In this document: one piece after another, positions 24,525-33,301 of the stretch
Layout of the letters: each line of letters begins with the position of its first letter
Numbering within the stretch: position 1 is the first letter of the stretch
Source: Caulobacter sp048541825
GTDB taxonomy: Bacteria; Pseudomonadota; Alphaproteobacteria; Caulobacterales; Caulobacteraceae
DNA length: 64,000 nt
Direction of reading: 5' to 3'
Assembly: GCF_048541825.1 (NCBI RefSeq)
Contig: NZ_CP183332.1
Span: 1,364,001-1,428,000 of the forward strand
Notes under the pieces: model-generated
Seen by the model: only the letters and a program-made list of their open reading frames with translations
What the model was told of the DNA's origin: nothing
Databases searched by the model: none
Made by a program: the position numbers and the translations under genes

Positions 24525-24557
24525 AAAAAGGGCCGTTCCGGTTGCCCGGAACGGCCC
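24525..24557 (-). terminator. Strong intrinsic terminator on the minus strand
   Basis: A 12-base perfect stem (GGGCCGTTCCGG/CCGGAACGGCCC) with a 4-base loop. On the minus strand it is followed by CTTTTT, a textbook terminator; on the plus strand no T-run follows. It therefore ends the transcript carrying the small ORFs at 24616-24963, and may also weakly stop ivd. Confidence 0.85.
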
Positions 24558-24615
24558 TCCATCGTCGTGACCGCAGTGCGCGGCGTGACTGAAACCTCGG
24601 AGCGATTCAACGCCT

Positions 24616-24684
24616 CTAGGCGGATACCTCGATCTTCAGGCTCCAGGTCACGATACGCGACCTCGGTTGGAGACAATGAGACAC
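24616..24684 (-). CDS. 22-residue ORF with extended Shine-Dalgarno
   Basis: On the minus strand AAGGAGGTGACC (24686-24697) is complementary to the 16S rRNA tail over about ten bases. It lies six bases (counted from GGAGG) before GTG at 24684. That GTG opens a 22-codon frame (MSHCLQPRSRIVTWSLKIEV, then SA and TAG). About 60 bases later comes a strong terminator. This combination argues for a real translated micro-gene rather than chance. The peptide is basic in the middle with one Cys and one Trp and no membrane helix. An alternative is that another frame from the nearby TTG is used, but that would run through the terminator. The function is unknown. Confidence 0.5.
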   Translation of the reverse strand: MSHCLQPRSRIVTWSLKIEVSA

Positions 24685-24795
24685 TGGTCACCTCCTTTCA
24701 GATGTTGAACGACACAAGGGGAGTATGAGCGCGAATTTCGCGAAGAGGGAAGTGGCTATTCTCGCGACCGCTTGACGCAGCCTTGCCGTCTGAAA

Positions 24796-24963
24796 TCAGG
24801 ACGCCAGCAGCTTCAGGCCCACAACAACCGCCGCCCAGAACAGCAGTGTCGCGCCGATCATTATCGGGCGGGGCAAGTAAAGCCTGTGAGAGTGGGGCGG
24901 CATCATCCCCGCCGCATCCTTGCGGCGATCAACGACCATCGTGAGCTTGACGGGTCGAGGCAT
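24796..24963 (-). CDS. 55-residue single-pass membrane protein
   Basis: The ATG at 24963 follows AAGGA by nine bases. The 55-codon frame reads MPRPVKLTMVVDRRKDAAGM, a basic and His-containing middle, then one hydrophobic helix (IGATLLFWAAVVVGLKLLAS) at the very C-terminus. With a positively charged N-terminus it would sit as an N-in, C-tail-anchored inner-membrane peptide. It is on the same strand as the 22-codon ORF and upstream of it, and both precede the terminator at 24525-24557. I do not know a family. Confidence 0.6.
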   Translation of the reverse strand: MPRPVKLTMVVDRRKDAAGMMPPHSHRLYLPRPIMIGATLLFWAAVVVGLKLLAS

Positions 24964-25105
24964 GGATCGGAGTCCTTCCCAAAGGTCTCTCTGTCGGAGA
25001 CCTGCCTTACGTATAGAGTGAATCGCGCATTAACAAAGACGTTAACGAGGGCTGCGCTGTCTCTGGCGCGCGCCAATTGTCGCACCCGAAGTGAAGGCCA
25101 AGCCA

Positions 25106-25882
25106 ATGCCTGTCTGGAACCCCGATATCTACGCCCTGTATAGGAGCTACCGGGAACGACCCGCGCTTGATCTTTTGACGGCGCTGCCCCGTGATCTTGA
25201 TCCGATGCAGATCTGGGACCTGGGCTGCGGCGCGGGCGAGCAGGCCGCGCTGCTGGCGGCGCGACACCCCGCTGCGACGGTGCACGGTCTGGATTCAAGT
25301 CCCCAGATGCTGGAGCGGGCGAGGGGGCTTTCCACCCGGGTGGACTGGGTACTGGGCGATATCGCCAGCTTCGCGCCCGATCACCCGGTCGATCTGCTGT
25401 TCACCAACGCTGCCCTGCAGTGGGTCGACGACCATGCCGTCCTGTTTCCGCGCCTGGCGAACGCCTTGGCGCCGCGCGGCGTGCTGGCCTGCCAGATGCC
25501 GCTGGTGACGGATGTCGCCTGGCGAAAGACCCTGGGCGAGATCGCCGCGACCGGTCCTTGGGCCCGGCGGCTGGCCGGCGTCGAGGGTGTGCGGCCTTCC
25601 CACGATGCGCGCGACTACTACGCCTGGCTGGCGCCGCTGTGTCCCGAGATCGATATCTGGACGACCACCTATCTGCACGCGCTGCACGGCCAGGATCCGA
25701 TCGTCGACTGGACGATGGGGACGACGCTTTTGCCCTATCTGGACGCCCTGACCGACGCTGAGGAGAAGGCGGCGTTCCTGGACGCCTGGCGGGCGCGGCT
25801 GGCGCGCGACTACCCGCGCCGCGAGGACGGCGTGACACTGTTTCCGTTCACCCGGATGTTCATCCTCGCCCGGCGGGACTGA
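25106..25882 (+). CDS. tam: Trans-aconitate 2-methyltransferase
   Basis: A 258-residue SAM-dependent methyltransferase that methylates trans-aconitate, a by-product that inhibits aconitase. Motif I is WDLGCGAGEQAALLAARHP, and the IADIWDL-like start, LFTNAALQWVDDHAVLFPRL and GVLACQMP match the Tam family closely. The ATG at 25106 (MPVWNPDIYALY) gives family length; a GTG 15 bases upstream is possible. It overlaps the 3' end of the convergent phospholipase gene by 23 bases. It lies inside the leucine-degradation region without an obvious metabolic link. Confidence 0.9.
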   Translation: MPVWNPDIYALYRSYRERPALDLLTALPRDLDPMQIWDLGCGAGEQAALLAARHPAATVHGLDSSPQMLERARGLSTRVDWVLGDIASFAPDHPVDLLFTNAALQWVDDHAVLFPRLANALAPRGVLACQMPLVTDVAWRKTLGEIAATGPWARRLAGVEGVRPSHDARDYYAWLAPLCPEIDIWTTTYLHALHGQDPIVDWTMGTTLLPYLDALTDAEEKAAFLDAWRARLARDYPRREDGVTLFPFTRMFILARRD

Positions 25883-27644
25883 GCGCCGCGCGGGCGCGCT
25901 CGGCCAGGCTGGGGCGGCGGCGCAGGTCGGTGACTGGCCTGTCCAGCCCGTCGAGGGCGATGCCGGCTGCGATCTTGCCGGCTGCAACGGCCGGCGCAAA
26001 GGCCCGCCAGTCCCGGATATCGATCTTGTCCAGTTTGGGCGTGATCAACACGTCGGAGGCTTCGCGGCTGGCGGCCAGGTCGCGGCCTGTCGAAACGGTC
26101 GCGGCGCGCATCAACAGGGCCACGATAGGAGGTCCCTTGCGCCACTCGCCCGACCAGAACCACTTCCACAGGGACGGCGGCGCGACCACGTCCTCGTCGG
26201 TGATGCTGCGGCCGCGCGTGACGTCCACACCGACGATGGGGCCCAGCTGAAAGGCGCGCATGACGTCGGCGGGGAAGTTCTTCATCACCGCGCCATCGAC
26301 CAGCACGGCGCCGTTCTCACACACCGGGGGCAGGACGCCGGGCAGGGAGATCGAGGCGCGCAGGGCGTCATGCAGCCGCCCGCGCCGGTGCAGGTGATAG
26401 GCGCCCGATGTCAGGTTCGAGGAGACGCAGAAGAACGGCAGCCACAGATCGCTGATCTGGACGTTGCCAAAGTGCTCCTCCAGCCGCGCCTTGACCTTGT
26501 CGCCGCGGGTCATGGCGATCATCGGGAAGGCAATGTCGTCGAGGGGGCTGGAGTTGACGAAGGCCTGGCGAATGCGGGTTTCCATCTCGCCATCGTCCCA
26601 GCCCATGGCCAGGCCTGCCGCGATCACCGCGCCCATCGAGGCGCCGCCGACGAAGTCGATGGGAATGCCGCGCTCGCGCAGGGCTTCAATGGCGCCGATA
26701 TGGGCATAGGCCCGCGCGCCGCCGCCCGACAGCACCAGGCCAACCGATTGCCCGGTCAGCACCCTAGCCAGACGTTGCACGTCGGCCATGCCGTTCTCGC
26801 GCAGATGGAACAGGCGCGCCGCCTTGGTGGCCTCCATCCAGGCCTCCGAGCCCTGGGGCTGCTTGAGGCTGCTCGATTGCAGCAGGATCAGATCGACCAG
26901 CCGCTGGGCCTGCAAGGGTCCGGAGGCGTAGGACGGAATAGAGTCAGGTGGCGTTCGTTCTCCGCGTCCAATGCGGAACAGCCGGTCGACCTGGCGGCCC
27001 ACCACATGCTTCCACTGGGTCTCGTCGGCCTCGGCCACATAGAGAACGAAGTCGTGCTCGCGCTCGACATTGCTGAACCACTCGGTCGGCGCCAACTGCG
27101 ACTCGGCGCCCTCGACTGTCACGGAATAGCCCAGGGCTTCCATGCAGCGCGCCAGCCGCTCCACGACGGGCCGGATCGCCTGACCGGGTTCGACGGCGAT
27201 GAAGCCGAAGACCGACGGATCGCCTATCGCTGCGTGGGTCTGGGCCTGGCGGGCGCGACGGATCATCAACCGCGACAGTTCCAGCATCACCGTCGGGTCG
27301 TTCTCTGCCGCCTCGAAGAAGTCGGCGCGGGGCAGGGCCAGCACCTCGCTGTCCCTCAGCGCCACAAGGTTGGCCGAATGCGGGGTGCCGCCGATCAGGG
27401 CCATTTCGCCGGCCGGTTCGCCGGGGCGGATCACCCCCAGGAACTGAGGCTCCTGGCCTTCCTCACGCCGAAAGGCGCCCAGGCGGCCGGTGCGCAGGAA
27501 ATACAGTTGGTCGGCTTCCTCACCCGGGGCATACAGCGTCGCGCCGCCAGGCAGAGAGAACCACGACACCACCCCATCGCGCCGCTCACGGGCGAACAGG
27601 CGCGCCAGGGCTGAGTCGTTGAAGGCGTCCAGAGTCGTTCCCAC
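25860..27644 (-). CDS. Patatin-like phospholipase with cyclic-nucleotide-binding domain
   Basis: A 594-residue protein of the NTE (neuropathy target esterase) type. A cNMP-binding domain (about 15-125, GEEADQLYFLRTGRLGAF and RPGEPAGEMALIGG) precedes a linker and a patatin domain from about residue 300. The catalytic dyad is intact: Ser336 in GGASMG and Asp450 in VDGAV, with the oxyanion loop SGGGARAYAHIG. It should hydrolyse phospholipids or lysophospholipids, perhaps gated by a nucleotide. No signal peptide or membrane helix is seen. It is divergent from the mccB gene, and its 3' end overlaps tam. Confidence 0.9.
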   Translation of the reverse strand: MGTTLDAFNDSALARLFARERRDGVVSWFSLPGGATLYAPGEEADQLYFLRTGRLGAFRREEGQEPQFLGVIRPGEPAGEMALIGGTPHSANLVALRDSEVLALPRADFFEAAENDPTVMLELSRLMIRRARQAQTHAAIGDPSVFGFIAVEPGQAIRPVVERLARCMEALGYSVTVEGAESQLAPTEWFSNVEREHDFVLYVAEADETQWKHVVGRQVDRLFRIGRGERTPPDSIPSYASGPLQAQRLVDLILLQSSSLKQPQGSEAWMEATKAARLFHLRENGMADVQRLARVLTGQSVGLVLSGGGARAYAHIGAIEALRERGIPIDFVGGASMGAVIAAGLAMGWDDGEMETRIRQAFVNSSPLDDIAFPMIAMTRGDKVKARLEEHFGNVQISDLWLPFFCVSSNLTSGAYHLHRRGRLHDALRASISLPGVLPPVCENGAVLVDGAVMKNFPADVMRAFQLGPIVGVDVTRGRSITDEDVVAPPSLWKWFWSGEWRKGPPIVALLMRAATVSTGRDLAASREASDVLITPKLDKIDIRDWRAFAPAVAAGKIAAGIALDGLDRPVTDLRRRPSLAERARAALSPAGRG

Positions 27645-27810
27645 GACGGGACGCTAGCTTGAATGGCAAGGCTTGACCATCGCGGTGCGATCGGTCCGAC
27701 TGTCGCACCCTGGCCAGGACCGTTGGCGGAGGGTTTTCGCGGATTACTGCTGGGCGAGAGGCGAAAACTGCCGCCTTTCCGGTTTTGAAGTAAAAGGCTA
27801 TGCCGCTCAC

Positions 27811-29403
27811 ATGCCGAAGCTGAACTCCGTTATCGATCCGTCCGGCGAGACCTTCGCCCGCAACGCCGCCCACAATCGCGGCCTTGTCGAAGAGCTGCGC
27901 CAGAGGGTGGCCACGGCCGCCCTGGGCGGTTCCGAAGCGACCCGCCAGCGCCATGTGGCGCGCGGCAAGCTGTTGCCGCGCCAGCGTGTCGAGCGGCTGC
28001 TCGACCCGGGTTCGCCGTTCCTCGAGATCGGTCAGCTGGCGGCCTGCGATCTCTATGATGGCGAGGCGCCCGGCGCCGGCGTGATCATCGGCATCGGCCG
28101 GGTGTCGGGCCGCGAGGTGATGATCGTCGCCAATGACGCGACGGTGAAGGGCGGCGCCTATTTCCCGATAACGGTGAAGAAGCACCTGCGCGCCCAGGAG
28201 ATCGCGGCGCAGAACCGGCTGCCCTGCGTCTATCTGGTCGACAGTGGCGGTGCGAACCTGCCCCACCAGGCCGAGGTGTTCCCCGACCGAGACCACTTTG
28301 GCCGCATCTTCTTCAACCAGGCCAAGATGAGCGCGGCGGGCATCGCCCAGATCGCCTGCGTCATGGGCTCGTGTACTGCCGGCGGCGCCTATGTGCCGGC
28401 GATGAGCGACGAGACCGTCATCGTCCGCGACCAGGGCACCATCTTTCTCGCCGGCCCGCCGCTGGTGAAGGCCGCCACGGGTGAGATCATTTCGGCCGAG
28501 GAACTGGGCGGGGCCGACACCCATGGCCGCCGTTCTGGCGTCGTCGACCACGTGGCCAATGATGATGAACATGCGCTGGAGATCGTCCGCTCGATCGTCG
28601 CCAATCTGAACACCACCAAGCCCGCCGAACTGGTCATCACCGAGACCCGGGCGCCGCTGTTCGACGCCGAGGACCTTTACGGCATCGTCCCGACCGACGT
28701 TCGGGCGCCCTATGACGTCCGCGAGGTCATCGCCCGCATCGTCGACGGCAGCGAATTCGACGAGTTCAAGGCGCTGTACGGCACGACCCTGGTCTGTGGC
28801 TTCGCCCGCATCTGGGGGCAGCCTGTGGCCATCCTGGCCAATAACGGCGTGCTGTTCAGCGAGAGCGCCGTCAAGGGTGCGCACTTCATAGAACTGGCCT
28901 GCAAGCGCAAGATTCCATTGGTCTTTCTGCAGAACATCTCGGGCTTCATGGTCGGCGGCAAGTACGAGGCCGGCGGCATCGCCAAGGACGGCGCCAAGCT
29001 GGTCACGGCGGTCGCCTGCGCGGAGGTGCCCAAGTTCACCGTGCTGATCGGCGGCAGCTTCGGGGCTGGCAATTACGGCATGTGCGGCCGGGCCTATAGC
29101 CCGCGTTTCCTGTTCACCTGGCCCAACAGTCGCATCTCGGTCATGGGCGGCGAGCAGGCCGCCAGCGTGCTGGCCACGGTCCACCGCGACGCCGCCAAGT
29201 GGTCCGACGAAGAGGCCGAAGCCTTCAAGGCCCCGATCCGCCAGAAGTACGAGGATGAAGGCAATCCCTACCACGCCACCGCGCGCCTCTGGGACGACGG
29301 CATCATTGATCCTGCGCAAACCCGCGACGTCCTGGGTCTGGCCATATCGGCCAGCCTCAACGCCCCGATTCCGGAGACGACGTTCGGCGTCTTCAGGATG
29401 TAG
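27811..29403 (+). CDS. mccB: Methylcrotonyl-CoA carboxylase beta subunit (carboxyltransferase)
   Basis: A 530-residue carboxyltransferase of leucine degradation that transfers CO2 from biotin to 3-methylcrotonyl-CoA. The sequence has the two crotonase-like halves: CVYLVDSGGANLPHQAEVFPD and MGSCTAGGAYVPAMSDE in the first, and FLQNISGFMVGGKYEAGGI and GGSFGAGNYGMCGRAY in the second. These are typical of MCC rather than PCC beta subunits. The ATG at 27811 starts MPKLNSVIDPSG; the frame is open further upstream without family match. Three downstream genes on the same strand include the hydratase and the alpha subunit. Confidence 0.93.
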   Translation: MPKLNSVIDPSGETFARNAAHNRGLVEELRQRVATAALGGSEATRQRHVARGKLLPRQRVERLLDPGSPFLEIGQLAACDLYDGEAPGAGVIIGIGRVSGREVMIVANDATVKGGAYFPITVKKHLRAQEIAAQNRLPCVYLVDSGGANLPHQAEVFPDRDHFGRIFFNQAKMSAAGIAQIACVMGSCTAGGAYVPAMSDETVIVRDQGTIFLAGPPLVKAATGEIISAEELGGADTHGRRSGVVDHVANDDEHALEIVRSIVANLNTTKPAELVITETRAPLFDAEDLYGIVPTDVRAPYDVREVIARIVDGSEFDEFKALYGTTLVCGFARIWGQPVAILANNGVLFSESAVKGAHFIELACKRKIPLVFLQNISGFMVGGKYEAGGIAKDGAKLVTAVACAEVPKFTVLIGGSFGAGNYGMCGRAYSPRFLFTWPNSRISVMGGEQAASVLATVHRDAAKWSDEEAEAFKAPIRQKYEDEGNPYHATARLWDDGIIDPAQTRDVLGLAISASLNAPIPETTFGVFRM

Positions 29404-29405
29404 CC

Positions 29406-29948
29406 ATGACCGCCGCGCCGCATCTTCGTCTGCGTCCCTGGGCCGAGGCGCTGTTCCCCGCCTGGGACGCGCTGAACCGTGATCCACGGGTTGCCCAGTG
29501 GCTGGGCGGCGCGATGAGCGTCGCGCAGAGCCGAGCCACGTTCGATCGCGTGGCCTCGGGCCTGGCCGACAACGGCTGGGGGATCTGGGCGGTGCTGGAT
29601 GAAGCCGGCGAGGCTGTGGGCGCGGCGGGCCTGCATGTCTTGGACGGCGAGTTCGGGGTCGAGGGCGTCGAGGCCATGTGGCGTCTGAGGTCCGACGCCG
29701 TGGGGCGGGGTCTGGCCTCTGGCGTCATGCCGGCGATCCTCGCCGACGGCTTCGCACGTCTGGCCGTCGACGAGATCGTGGCCTTTACGGCCCGCTCGAA
29801 CGTTCGGTCCCAGGCGGTCATGCGGCGGCTGGGTTTCCTGCGCGATGAGCGCCGGGATTTCGATCATCCGGGCCTGTCTCAGGACCACCCGCTGCGACCG
29901 CATCTGATGTACTGTCTGCCCAGAATTCAGGAAGGCCCAGACCGATGA
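29406..29948 (+). CDS. GNAT family N-acetyltransferase
   Basis: A 180-residue acetyltransferase of the RimJ/RimL type. The N-terminal LRLRPWAEALFPAWDALNRDPRVAQWLGG, the beta-strand pair GIWAVLDEAGEAVGAAGL and the acetyl-CoA loop GRGLASGVMPAI followed by RSNVRSQAVMRRLGFLRDE are diagnostic. It starts two bases after mccB and overlaps the hydratase gene by four bases (ATGA), so it is embedded and coupled in the leucine operon. The substrate is unknown. It could modify a pathway enzyme or detoxify an intermediate, but that rests only on location. Confidence 0.87.
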   Translation: MTAAPHLRLRPWAEALFPAWDALNRDPRVAQWLGGAMSVAQSRATFDRVASGLADNGWGIWAVLDEAGEAVGAAGLHVLDGEFGVEGVEAMWRLRSDAVGRGLASGVMPAILADGFARLAVDEIVAFTARSNVRSQAVMRRLGFLRDERRDFDHPGLSQDHPLRPHLMYCLPRIQEGPDR

Positions 29949-30784
29949 CCAACCCTATCGCCGATCCGATTGTCGAAGTTCCCGACACCGACGCCGTGAG
30001 CCCGCTGGTTCATCTGGAAAGCACGCCCGAGGGGGCGGTGACCGTCTGGATTAATCGGCCCGAAAAGAAGAACGCCTTCGACGCGGCCACCATCGCGGCC
30101 CTGCGCGAGGCGTTCGAGACCCTGCACGGCGCCGAGGGCGTGCGGGTCGTGTTCCTGCGTGGCATGGGCGGGGCGTTCAGCGCCGGCGCCGACCTGACCT
30201 GGATGGCCGACGCGGTCGACTGGAGCGAGGACGACAACCGTCTCGACGCTCTGGAGCTGGCCCACATGCTCAAGGCCCTGCACGACGTGCCGGCCCTGAC
30301 CGTGGCCCTGGTCGAAGGCCCGGCGTTCGGCGGCGGCGCCGGTCTGGTCGCGGCCTGCGATCACGCCATGGCCACGGCGGACGCCACCTTCAGCTTCTCG
30401 GAGGTCAAGTTGGGCCTGACCCCCGCGACCATCAGCCCCTATGTCATCGCGGCCCTGGGCCCGCGCACGGCCAAGCTGCTGTTCGCAACGGGCCGGGTGT
30501 TTGATGCTGACGCGGCCTGGAGCTACGGCCTGGTCGATGAAGTGTTCGACGATGTCGCCGGTCTTGAGGTGGCGCGCGACGCCCTGATCGAGGAAATGGT
30601 TGCCTGCGCCCCTGGAGCGATCGGCGACGCCAAGGCGCTGGTCAATGATTTTGCTGATCAGAAAATCGACAAGGGCCTGATCGAGGAGTCCGCCAAGCGC
30701 ATCGCGCGCCGTCGCGTGTCCGAAGAGGGGCAAGAGGGCGTGCGAGCCTTCCTGGCGCGTCGCAAGCCGTCCTGGACGGAATAG
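29945..30784 (+). CDS. liuC: Enoyl-CoA hydratase, probable methylglutaconyl-CoA hydratase
   Basis: A 279-residue crotonase-family enzyme. The CoA-binding and oxyanion motifs are RGMGGAFSAGADLTWM and VEGPAFGGGAGLVAACDHAM, with FSEVKLGLTPATISPYV after them. Placed between the two MCC subunits, it most likely hydrates 3-methylglutaconyl-CoA to HMG-CoA, the step after MCC. The ATG overlaps the GNAT stop by four bases. A 15-residue N-terminal extension rich in Asp/Pro precedes the domain. A general enoyl-CoA hydratase role cannot be excluded. Confidence 0.87.
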   Translation: MTNPIADPIVEVPDTDAVSPLVHLESTPEGAVTVWINRPEKKNAFDAATIAALREAFETLHGAEGVRVVFLRGMGGAFSAGADLTWMADAVDWSEDDNRLDALELAHMLKALHDVPALTVALVEGPAFGGGAGLVAACDHAMATADATFSFSEVKLGLTPATISPYVIAALGPRTAKLLFATGRVFDADAAWSYGLVDEVFDDVAGLEVARDALIEEMVACAPGAIGDAKALVNDFADQKIDKGLIEESAKRIARRRVSEEGQEGVRAFLARRKPSWTE

Positions 30785-30846
30785 ACTGAACTCGAACTGA
30801 CCCCGCTCCTCTTCACTCTTTCCCAGATCTAGGTCCTTTCCCTCCC

Positions 30847-32808
30847 GTGATCTCTTCCGTCCTCATCGCCAACCGGGGTGAAATCGCCCGTCGGATCATC
30901 CGCACCGCCAAGGAACTGGGGGTGGCGACGATCGCCGTCTATTCCGAGGCCGACGCTGACGCGCCGTTCGTGATGGAGGCCGACAGCGCCATCCTGATCG
31001 GCGCGGCCCCGGCGCGGGAGAGCTATCTGGTTCCGGAAAAGATCCTTGCGGCCGCCCGGCAGATGGGGGCCGAGGCGATCCATCCCGGCTATGGTTTCCT
31101 GTCCGAGAACGCCGACTTTGCCCAGGCGGTGCTGGACGCCGGCCTGGTCTGGATCGGTCCCCCGCCCAGCGCCATCCGCGCCATGGGCCTGAAGGACGCC
31201 GCCAAGAAGCTCATGATCGCAGCAGGCGTACCCACCACGCCGGGCTATCTGGGCGATGACCAGTCCGTTGAGCGCCTGGCCAAGGAAGCGGCCATCATCG
31301 GTTACCCCGTGCTGATCAAGGCGGTGGCCGGCGGCGGTGGCAAGGGTATGCGCAAGGTGCTGGCGGCGGCGGACTTCGCTGAAGCCCTGGCCTCATGCCA
31401 GCGCGAGGCGGCGGCCAGTTTTGGCGACCAGCGCGTGCTGCTGGAGAAATATGTCACCCGCCCGCGCCATATCGAGGTGCAGGTCTTTGGCGACAGCCAC
31501 GGCAATGTCGTCCACCTGTTCGAGCGCGACTGCTCGCTGCAGCGCCGCCATCAGAAGGTCATCGAGGAGGCCCCAGCCCCCGGCATGGACGAAGCGACGC
31601 GTCAGGCCGTCTGCGCCGCTGCGGTCAAGGCCGCCAAGGCCGTGAACTATGTCGGGGCCGGCACGGTCGAGTTCATCGCCGACGCCAGCGAGGGCCTGCG
31701 CGCCGACCGGATCTGGTTCATGGAGATGAACACCCGGCTGCAGGTCGAGCACCCGGTCACCGAGATGGTCACCGGCCAGGATCTGGTCGAGTGGCAACTT
31801 CGTGTCGCGTCGGGCGAGCCCCTGCCGCTGGAGCAGGACGAGATCGAACTCGACGGCTGGGCCATGGAAGCCCGTCTTTACGCCGAGAACCCGGTCACCG
31901 GCTTCCTGCCCAGCACCGGCAAGCTGAAGCATTTCCGCCTGCCCGAGGGCGACGTGCGCGTCGACAGCGCGGTGGAGGAGGGCGGTGAGGTCACGCCGTT
32001 CTACGATCCGATGATCGCCAAGCTGATCGCCCATGGCGTCGACCGCGAGGACGCCGCCCATCGCCTGGCCGAAGCTTGCGCCTTGGTCGAGGTCTGGCCG
32101 GTCAAGACCAACGCCGCCTTCCTGGCCAAGTGCGCCAGTCATCCCGATTTTGTTGAAGGCCGGATCGATACGGGCTTCATCGAGGCGCATCTGCATGAAC
32201 TGGTTGAGCGCACCTTCACCGACGCCCCGACCCTGGCCGCCATCGGCCAGCATCTGGAAAGCTTCATGGACGCCGATCAGCCCAAGGCTGATCCGTTCGT
32301 CAGCGCGCCATCGCGTTTGCTGGGCTTTCGCCTGAACGCGCCCCGCGCGGCCATGGACCTGCCGATGAGCATCGACGGCCGCAAGGTTCCGTTGCGCGTC
32401 GCCCTGGCCGGTGGCCGCGGTGATGACTGGTCCTGGGACATCACCGTTGAGGACGGCCGGGCGCTGGACGATGTCGATGTCCTGCCTGGCGCGCACGGCG
32501 ATGGCCCGCTGCGGGTGTTCGAGGGCGGCGACGTCCAGGAGTTCGACTTCAGCTTCCAGGGCGGCGGCGCCCACGCGGCGGCTTCCGATGGCGCAATCCT
32601 GTCGCCGATGCCGGGCAAGATCGTCTCGGTCGCCGTCGAGGCGGGCCAGAGCGTCGTCAAGGGCCAGACCCTGCTGACGCTTGAAGCCATGAAGATGGAG
32701 CACGCCCTGGCTGCGCCGTTCGACGGCGTCGTCGCCGAGCTGTCGGCCGTGGCCGGCGGTCAGGTCAGCGAGGGCGTGGTGTTGGCGAGGCTGGAACCGG
32801 CGGCCTGA
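30847..32808 (+). CDS. mccA: Methylcrotonyl-CoA carboxylase alpha subunit (biotin-containing)
   Basis: A 653-residue biotin carboxylase and biotin carrier fusion, partner of the mccB product. The ATP-grasp loop AVAGGGGKGMRK, FERDCSLQRRHQKVIEEAPAPG and EMNTRLQVEHPVTEMV are present, and the carrier motif EAMKM places biotin on Lys616. Its linker differs clearly from that of the PCC-type subunit at 16112. The start is GTG at 30847. About 60 bases separate it from liuC, so it is probably in the same operon. HMG-CoA lyase, the last step, is not in this window. Confidence 0.92.
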   Translation: MISSVLIANRGEIARRIIRTAKELGVATIAVYSEADADAPFVMEADSAILIGAAPARESYLVPEKILAAARQMGAEAIHPGYGFLSENADFAQAVLDAGLVWIGPPPSAIRAMGLKDAAKKLMIAAGVPTTPGYLGDDQSVERLAKEAAIIGYPVLIKAVAGGGGKGMRKVLAAADFAEALASCQREAAASFGDQRVLLEKYVTRPRHIEVQVFGDSHGNVVHLFERDCSLQRRHQKVIEEAPAPGMDEATRQAVCAAAVKAAKAVNYVGAGTVEFIADASEGLRADRIWFMEMNTRLQVEHPVTEMVTGQDLVEWQLRVASGEPLPLEQDEIELDGWAMEARLYAENPVTGFLPSTGKLKHFRLPEGDVRVDSAVEEGGEVTPFYDPMIAKLIAHGVDREDAAHRLAEACALVEVWPVKTNAAFLAKCASHPDFVEGRIDTGFIEAHLHELVERTFTDAPTLAAIGQHLESFMDADQPKADPFVSAPSRLLGFRLNAPRAAMDLPMSIDGRKVPLRVALAGGRGDDWSWDITVEDGRALDDVDVLPGAHGDGPLRVFEGGDVQEFDFSFQGGGAHAAASDGAILSPMPGKIVSVAVEAGQSVVKGQTLLTLEAMKMEHALAAPFDGVVAELSAVAGGQVSEGVVLARLEPAA

Positions 32809-32827
32809 ACCGCGCTATCACCCGCCC

Positions 32828-33226
32828 ATGCCCCTGCACATCATCAAGCTGGTCGTCGGTTGCGACACGATCGAAGACCTGCTCGCCTGGCACAAGACCG
32901 GCGAGCCGTGGATCATGCACACCCGCATGACGCCCAAGCGCGTCGACGAGGTGCTGGACGGCGGCTCGCTCTATCGCGTGTTCAAGGGCCAGGCCCTGTG
33001 CCGCCAGAAGATCCTGGCCATCGACACGGTGGGTGAGGGCGCGGCCAAGCGCTGCGAGGTGACGGTCGATCCGCCGATCATCCGCGTGGTTCCGCAGCCC
33101 AGGCGGGCCTTCCAGGGCTGGCGCTACCTGCCGGCCGAGGATGCGCCGGCCGATCTGACGGAAAGCGAGGCCGCGGACATGCCTCTGGATCTGGCCCGTC
33201 AGCTCCGTGAACTGGGCGCCTGGTAG
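32828..33226 (+). CDS. DUF1489 family protein
   Basis: A 132-residue protein that matches the alphaproteobacterial DUF1489 family along its length: MPLHIIKLVVGCDTIEDL, the TRMTPKRVDEVLDGGSLYRVFKGQALCRQKI block and RAFQGWRYLPAEDAPADL. These proteins are soluble, often annotated as lysophospholipase-neighbour or hypothetical, and have no known role. It starts 20 bases after mccA and may be the last gene of that transcript. Confidence 0.87.
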   Translation: MPLHIIKLVVGCDTIEDLLAWHKTGEPWIMHTRMTPKRVDEVLDGGSLYRVFKGQALCRQKILAIDTVGEGAAKRCEVTVDPPIIRVVPQPRRAFQGWRYLPAEDAPADLTESEAADMPLDLARQLRELGAW

Positions 33227-33301
33227 ATTTTAGCGCGATCGTTAGCGAAAAAACAACCTAAAGGCGCGCAATCTGCTTGCAGAGACATAGAGGGCAAGTC
33301 G

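Noticed and set aside
25030..25046. Possible CtrA box (two TTAAC motifs) between the small membrane gene and tam, next to a GAATC site
   Set aside because: The two TTAA halves are separated by eight bases, while CtrA sites use seven. Off by one makes binding doubtful.
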